Translations under genes and position numbers: made by a program
NCBI RefSeq assembly: GCF_037975245.1
Contig: NC_092577.1
Location: 30,593,398-30,657,397 of the forward strand
Source of the DNA: Apostichopus japonicus
Lineage: Eukaryota; Echinodermata; Holothuroidea; Aspidochirotida; Stichopodidae
Length of the DNA: 64,000 nt
Direction of reading: 5' to 3'
Shown: positions 57,110-64,000 of the stretch, piece by piece
Layout of the letters: each line of letters begins with the position of its first letter
How positions within the stretch are numbered: the first letter of the stretch is position 1
Notes under the pieces: model-generated
The model's input: only the letters and a program-made list of their open reading frames with translations
Told to the model about the DNA's origin: nothing
Databases searched by the model: none

Positions 57110-60100
57110 TGTGCTCTCTGCTGTAATCCTCATTGAAGTAGAGATTTCCTTTGAAAATTCAACGACCCACGTGGAATTAAAAAATCGATTTCAGATGGTA
57201 CATCAATTTTTCCCTTTAAATTTGTACCTTTTTTTGTATTTCCCTCTCTTCTATTATTTCCCTCTTTTGGAAATATTTTTCCTACAAAATATTTACAAAA
57301 TGTAAGAGGAATCTGATAGGTCCCACACTTTTCTTTCCCCCTTTTTTCTAATATTTTTTCCCCCCTTTAATTTTTTGTAGCAAAAGCACCAACTAAGAAA
57401 GCCCCGGAAGGTTAAAGGTGAAGGGAAACTAGAGAAATACTGGGGAAGTGTGGCCTTAACCCATTCGTGACCGGACCGGTTTGTTGTGGCGGTGGCCCCC
57501 GCGGTAGTAAAGTGACGACAAACATAAGTGATAAGATTGCACTAGGTGAGGTCTTCCCAGCTCTGAAGATCATGTGATCTCACTGAGTACGGGGAAGTTG
57601 TCTGCTTGCAAAAGTTACGACTCAAAAAGATCGCACAAAATGCTGTATGCAAGAGTCAGAATATGAACGGAGCAAAACTCTGGTTCTGAAGTTTATGTGT
57701 GCTGGCTTCTGCAGAACTCCCCTGAAGCTGCTCCAAGCAACGCCATCCAAGACAATCTTGTGAGTAGAGAGGCCTGCGAGACAAGAACAAGAAAAACAGA
57801 ATTACAAGTCGATGTAGACCGAGCAGGAAAGAGATTTACAGTACGAATGTCGAGTTGGTGGATAGCAACCTAATCCTTCACAAGGAAGCAAACTTGGCCA
57901 GGAGTTAGAATTTCAAAGGTCTCTGGGGGAAAGAGATGCCTTGACAACACAGGTTCCAGGAAGTTGAAATAATATCTAGTGATAACGATATTGTTAACCT
58001 AGTTGCTTATCCCATGGATGCATTTGGATTAATGTGCACCGGTAATTCAAACACCTTTACATTACTTTAAGTTTCTTTGCTAATTAAAGCAGCGACTGAT
58101 GCATAGAAGAAGACAACTCATAAGAGTAGTCTATGAAGCAAACAACTCTGTGAATTCTTACGGATCTTGCAATCTTTCCAGCCTGAGAATTTGCCACTGT
58201 TAAGTTTTTTTTTTTTGTGAGTGTGATCATCCTGAAAGGATGTGACCATTATTCAAGGTTACTGGGTGATCGCTATCAAAAATCCCAAAGTCAGTCCTAA
58301 AACTGCTTTCATTAAACATGAAAGATGCCTGCGAGAGAAAGGTGGATGTAAATATTAAGCTGCACGTAGCTTTAAGCAAAGTCCAACGGTCTCTTGAGCA
58401 GACAGCCCACACAGGAAATGAGGAATGCAGGTAGCTGAATATCAGCACACTATACATACTGTATGCCACACCTTTAGCAAACCATACCAATGCTAAAATC
58501 TTTATATTGACAAAGTTTCCAATACATGTGAATGTTTGTCTTGAACAATGATACTATCATACTTCCCCCCCCCTTCCCCACCTTTCCCCCATTTCAATCA
58601 TGTACATTTCATACTATAGCGTTGCTTTCAAATGTTTATGCTAAAGCAATTCAACACATCTGAAACCAACCTCAGACAAGGAAGCAACTGTGCTGTTCTT
58701 TTCTTTCCTGGTTTGGTGCAGGCACTCTAAGCATATTATACTCATAGTGTAATTTAAACTTACAACACAAGTATACCTAAAACCATACTGTCATCCTGGA
58801 CAAGAGTTGTGGCTTTATCATTTTCAGCATTCCCCTCAAAATATCCTAGTTATCAAAATGTCCGTTGCTGTACATCTGATTTGAGGCTGTTTTTGTTTTA
58901 ATATAAAGCCTCGTGAGCCATCAGTATCAACCAACATTGTTGTCACAAATAAACATTATCGATATGCACTGACTCCTACAGCAATGGAAACATTCATGTC
59001 TACACATGTTTTGTTCAGGCCTCAACAAATCGACTCAGATATCATCTGCCTCTGAGCGATTAAAATTTGAATCAATGGGCAACCTGAACAAGTATGCATG
59101 CGTTATGGTTGACATTTGGCTAGCGACTCGAGGGTCAGTCCTGAGACTTCTGTTTATCACTACCGTTAGTCCGTTACTAAGCCACGACAATAAACAGAAC
59201 CTTTCATAGCAAACATTTCTCTTGGAAATGGTTACTGGGTGCCATTGCAAATGTAAACCCGATGCAATTGAAATGTAAACCCGATGGTCTTTCTTACTAC
59301 TGTATTTTGATGCAATGAATCAACAGTGCACTACCACAAATATGATATTAGGTTTTTATTGAGGTATTTCGAATGACATGATGAAATTAAACAATTGCAA
59401 GTTACAAGGCCAATTTTTGGTTTTGTTGTCAATCCATACCAATGCAATTTTAAGTTCAGCTTTGTGTGGGCAGTTGGTGTTCATGAGCTTAAAACTGAGC
59501 ATAACCCTTTTCGTTTGAGAAAGTCTTGAAGAAAACATTATCTCAAAATTCATGTGCTGATCATTGATCTCATGCCACATTTGGCCTAGGCTAGTATCAT
59601 GTACAGTGATACTATCAGAAGACATACTCCAGTACCTTAGTACACACGACAGGGCACGGGTCTTGTCATGTTTTTGTTTCAAACTGATTGGGACAAAATA
59701 GGTTTCATGATTCTGTCACAAGCTTGCAGTTTTCCACTTTCTGTTGTCAGCTGAAGTTTATAGCCAACAAAGGATACTTTCCAAGGCACTTAACCTAACA
59801 TTGGCTTAAGTTAGAACTTAGTATTGCCTTGCTTTGTGATCTCTCATAGGCATTGTACTACACAGCTAGCACACAGGCTATGCCGTACAGTGCTGCATAA
59901 TTACTTTACAGCCTACAGGTCAGTTGAACTTTACGTCGGTTGCAAACTTGTAGAATTTTTAAATTTTAGTCATCTGTCGGAGGCTGGTTCCCTGGTTAGA
60001 ACAGAAGGTTGAATAATTACCATAACCATCCCCGGTTAGAAACGCAGGGCTATCAAAAATGAAAGTTGAGGGTATCTTCACCGCACTATATTCATATTAA

Positions 60101-62914
60101 CCACACTTGCAATGATACCAATGTATAGCTCGCTGTACTTTATGCGGTAAAGAGTGGAAGGTTCAACTTGCCCACAGTTACGACCAAACAGAACAAAGAC
60201 ACAACAGTGAACCAAGAAAAGAGCAGGGAAAAATTGAAACGAGGAAACAGTGTATATCAACTACCAAGTCTTTTGACGTTAATCAGCCCGGGGGTACGTA
60301 CGCAAGATTCACCCCGGTTTTAATTTGGCTTCTCGACAATGCACACAAGTCACCTAGCAGGATGAACGTTTGGACGAGTGTGCTTAATGGATTAAAAGAA
60401 TGAGAGTTCTTGCGTACGCTTAATGGAGACTTCCCTGTCAACAGATTTTAAGGACGTGTGCCAGGCCAACCGGTTGAAAGGCACTCAGTCACTACTGCCA
60501 CCATTCACACACTCTTTGTTAGTGTCTGAACTCAAACATTTCATTCTCTCTGTCTCTCTCAATCCCTCACTTCTGCTTGCAGAATTGCCATAACAAATGG
60601 GAAAGAAAAGAAGGGTAGGGGGGGTGGGGGAAATGTGTCGACTGCACGAAAAGGTTAAACAGCTTTAAATGTGCTTTTGCCAATGAAACTGAAGTAGCTG
60701 GAAGCAACTAACGACACGAATGGCCGATTCAGTTTCAACAAAAAACTACTCGAACATTGAATATTGATTTCAGCCAGCTAACGTGTATATCTTGCAGTTA
60801 TATTAGACACTCTCTCTCCAAAGAAGTAGAAAAGAGAGAGAAGAAAGGGGGACATTGTGAAAAGAAGTAGCAAGTCTTATTGATTATAGGAAACAATTGG
60901 TAATGTTGACTGTTCAACCTTCCCACCCCCCCCCCAAGAAAAGACAATGTGAAATCTTTTCAAATCAGTACTTTTGGACTCTATATATAACATAAGATGT
61001 GATCAATTTTGATGGTTTTTATCATGACAAGTACCTGGCATTGAAGTATTGACTTGCTGTTGGCAGATAATACTAGACAATGGGATTCAAAGTTGACTCT
61101 GTACCTAAAGTAAATGGAACGAGCATTAAGACTGTCCAGAGGTAAAACTTATGGTTTTAATTTTCAGGGAAACAGCAATCAATATTGTGCAGGTTCATCA
61201 AGTCAGTTTAATTTCACTCAACCTATATATAATATTTGTAACATTCAAATTTTCTGCAAAACAATGGTAGAACACAGAAACAGCAATGACTGCAAAGCCC
61301 CAAAAAATATTATCTACTATATATGCAATCGTATTCATTTTAAAAAGCCGGCAAAGGAAAACAATTTTATAGTCCAGTATTTGTAGCTTTTCACATAATT
61401 CAAAGTTGGACTATGTAAGGGGTGGAGGGACAGTAAATTATCGGGGTACATCACAGGATGTGAATAATTTCCTAGGTTTTAATGGTCAATGAGTCCAAAC
61501 AATAACAGCACTTCCTTAACAGATAGTCTTCGGGGTAAACTCTCAACAACAGTACGATAGCGAGATACTTGGAACAACAGGTCACTTCATCATCAATATT
61601 TTGGCTTTGCTCACATCTAAGAACACACAGGGGGGGGGGGGGAGGGGGGTCAAGGATCTACTTTACTTTATCCTTGGGGAGGGAATAAAGCCCACCCACC
61701 TTTGAGAATGGGCAGTGGTGGACTGAAGCCGAAAGAAGAGTACTATGCAAGCGGGAAAATTTCTAGATTATTATAGGGATAATTATAGGGCGACACTACC
61801 CGTCTTTACGTTCACGACCAGTCTCTGATTGTGCAGAAGCGACAGGAGCAAGCAACCTGAGATCTTGGTTCACATGATCACCCGGAGCACTCGCGATACA
61901 ATCTCACGATCAAGATCACACAAGCATTCACAATTTCGATCACACTTGTGGTAACAAACGGCCCTCGATTTTCTAAAATGTGATTGATGTTGATGTGATG
62001 ATGATGAGTTGCTATCACAATGCTGATGATAGTGGCAGCCACAAACTGGCCAGAGCCACGCCCCACAAATTCGGGCTATTTACTTGGTGATTTAATCCTG
62101 CACAGTGAACAAACCAACTTTCAGCATAAACAGGTGACCATGAGAAAACTTTGTTGGCAGTGACTAAGACCACCATCAAACCAAAGGGTATACATATATT
62201 GTTTTCATGTACATACAAAAGTTTAAATCAATTGAAACAAGTACGATACGACTTGGGCAAGTCAGAGAATAATTTAGGGTAAACATTTTCAGCAGCAGTT
62301 TTGAAGGCTATGAAACGTCCTCAGATTTGGCACGTTAAGCGACGTTCAAAACAAGTCCTGTAGAAAATCAACCAACGGAATCAATCATGACAACTCTTTG
62401 GCCACCTCTAGTGTATTGTTCAACTACACACAAAAACAATTTTTTGTTTTTATTTTCTGTGTTACCAAATGAATTTTATCATATTATAATTCTATCTAAT
62501 TCAAATTTTAGTTCTCCTGTTATTATTCAGAAGAAACTATAACACACAGTAAAGTAGAAAACTAGCATTATATGAAGGACACTATAAAATCATATCAAAA
62601 ATATTGTTAAAGGGCCATAAGAAAACAAATTTCAAAATAAAGAAACAGAATCTTCAATTCAACAAAGGTTATTGAAAGATTATAGACAAGAAAGAGACAG
62701 GACAGGAGAAAACTGAAACAAGAAAAATAAACAGGAAAGATCAAAAGAAAGATCAAAATAAGTGAGTGAAGAAGGCATTACTGAAAAAAGGAAAGAACAG
62801 ACTAACATGAGAGTACCTTACCATTATACTAGTGAAATGTTGTTAGTGTATGTCGCAATGAAATGCCTATTCACATCTGCAGTTTTACAGGCTTTGTGCT
62901 AACAAGCATCTTAC
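57110..62914. other. Upstream of PTP4A coding start
   Basis: 5.8 kb with no conserved exon identified. A GC-richer stretch at 57460-57560 (GACCGGACCGG..GGCGGTGGCCCCCGCGG) could be promoter-proximal. A short inverted pair GTACGCAAGA/TCTTGCGTAC lies at about 60299-60420. The PTP4A 5' UTR exon should be here or further right, but is not resolvable. Confidence 0.4.
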
Positions 62915-63101
62915 CAGTAAGGTAGATGGGAAGTTGCAGTAGAAGAATCAAGACGGCTAAGAGAGGGGCACAGTAAATATGTTTTGACATGTACAGCTCA
63001 AACTGTTTGATGCCAAAGTATCGAACGAAGATGGAGAGAATGCTAGGGACTACACACAAGACATCCCAATTTGGTGCGAATAACTCCACTACATCATACA
63101 T
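62915..63101 (-). CDS. Candidate first coding exon of an unrecognised membrane protein
   Basis: 62 codons plus one base from an ATG preceded by an in-frame stop, ending ACTG|GTAAGA, a good donor. The peptide has two hydrophobic segments: one around VLCVVPSILSIFVRYFG and one around APLLAVLILLLQLPIYL, separated by a short hydrophilic loop (IKQFELYMSKHIYC). I do not recognise the family. Codon use and the donor look real, but no downstream exon was found before PTP4A, so it could be chance. Confidence 0.3.
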
Positions 63102-63374
63102 GTATCATTTAGGAGTTGCCCAAGTCTGAACAATGTATATATGTTCCTTAAACCTAACAACATATTTGTACAAATTATCAATGTTTTTTTCTACAGTTTG
63201 AACAAATCTTAGCCTAGAAGGAACTGCCCAACAGATTTCACATTCTACATCCCTTAAAAAAAAATCCTGTTCCAGGATCTTGTGTTCATTGCAATGCTGA
63301 CAGTCACATTAAGAATGTTACTAGGCTTTGGCAAGTAATGTGGTTCTACATAAGGGCTACAACTGCTGCTTGCC

Positions 63375-63515
63375 TAAACTAAAGACAGGTTTGTAATGTT
63401 AACCTAATTAGCCTAACCTAACTAAGTTAGACCTAACCATAATTTGTGTAAGCCTAAGTTAGTGTTAGGTCTAACCAGACAATTTAAATTAGGCCTAACG
63501 TTAGGGCTAGGAGAA
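63375..63515. other. TAGGCCTAAC-rich stretch at the right edge
   Basis: Dense CCTAACC, AGTTAGG, TAGGCCTAACG and TTAGGTC words, like those near the aquaporin and PSMF1 first exons. It lies about 270-410 bp upstream (in minus-strand sense) of the candidate exon at 62915-63101. Confidence 0.55.
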
Positions 63516-64000
63516 TAACTAGTCTGTTTGCGATCGGCTTGATAGAACTTCGTTTACATTTTAATTGATCAGACGCTGTGTTTTTATCCAACTTAATTAA
63601 TAGGTTAGATCTTCTACGAATTTAGCCAAGGTTCATCAATTGGCTAGGCCTCAACAGTATTCAGCAAGAACATGTGGTTGCCTCGCCTTATATTTGTACT
63701 TAAGTTGTAGTTCGCATTAGTCCATTGGGTGGTCGCATGCCCACCTAGGCTACTAAACTTCAATGTAAACGCCCAAAACAAGTGAAATCTTTGTTAACGA
63801 CAAATTAAAATACCTAAAGTTAACCGAAAATTACGAACCGTATTGAACCTGTACATGAGGGTGCGAATATGGGGGAAATCCACGGTTAAAACTGGATAAA
63901 ACCGTCGACCAACGTGTAATCTCCTTCTGGTGTACATGTCACGAAAAAGAATGAAAGGAATATGTACCGTACTACTGCTATTGCTAGTGAAGCATGCAGT

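Overview
This is eukaryotic, intron-rich genomic DNA from an animal. There are no operons, and the coding exons are short (about 80-280 bp) and separated by introns of 0.45 to 16.5 kb. Three conserved animal genes can be assembled exon by exon with GT-AG junctions and consistent phase. Their protein style, the mix of tRNA-derived SINEs, CR1/L2-like LINE, DIRS-like and hAT elements, and stretches rich in TAGGCCTAA/GTTAGGC suggest a marine invertebrate deuterostome, perhaps an echinoderm such as a sea cucumber. The taxon is inference only.

Layout. (1) 3551-21037, minus strand: a classical aquaporin, 5 coding exons, 312 aa, with an altered second NPA box (NPV) and a non-canonical selectivity filter. 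Its introns are loaded with mobile DNA: three non-autonomous hAT elements with perfect 8-bp target duplications, a 422-bp hairpin repeat, a smaller hairpin and a tRNA-derived SINE. (2) 21038-22107: a 1.07-kb divergent intergenic (promoter) region. (3) 22108-28133, plus strand: PSMF1 (proteasome inhibitor PI31), 6 exons, 288 aa, with a poly(A) signal near 29022. (4) 35446-57109, minus strand: a PTP4A/PRL prenylated phosphatase, 4 coding exons, 183 aa, convergent with PSMF1. Its introns carry a degenerate DIRS-like tyrosine-recombinase retrotransposon, a 5'-truncated CR1/L2-like LINE, a 25/50-bp tandem array and a second SINE family. (5) 57110-64000: upstream of PTP4A, mostly featureless, with one candidate membrane-protein exon at 62915-63101 (minus) below a TAGGCCTAA-rich stretch at the right edge.

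The three genes have unrelated cellular jobs: membrane channel, proteasome regulation and membrane-tethered phosphatase. They are neighbours rather than a functional cluster. AQP and PSMF1 are divergent and could share promoter elements. The most unusual material is in the aquaporin: the pore substitutions, and the run of hAT-type elements in intron 1 and intron 2. The exon models were derived by hand from splice signals and family similarity. No database search was possible.
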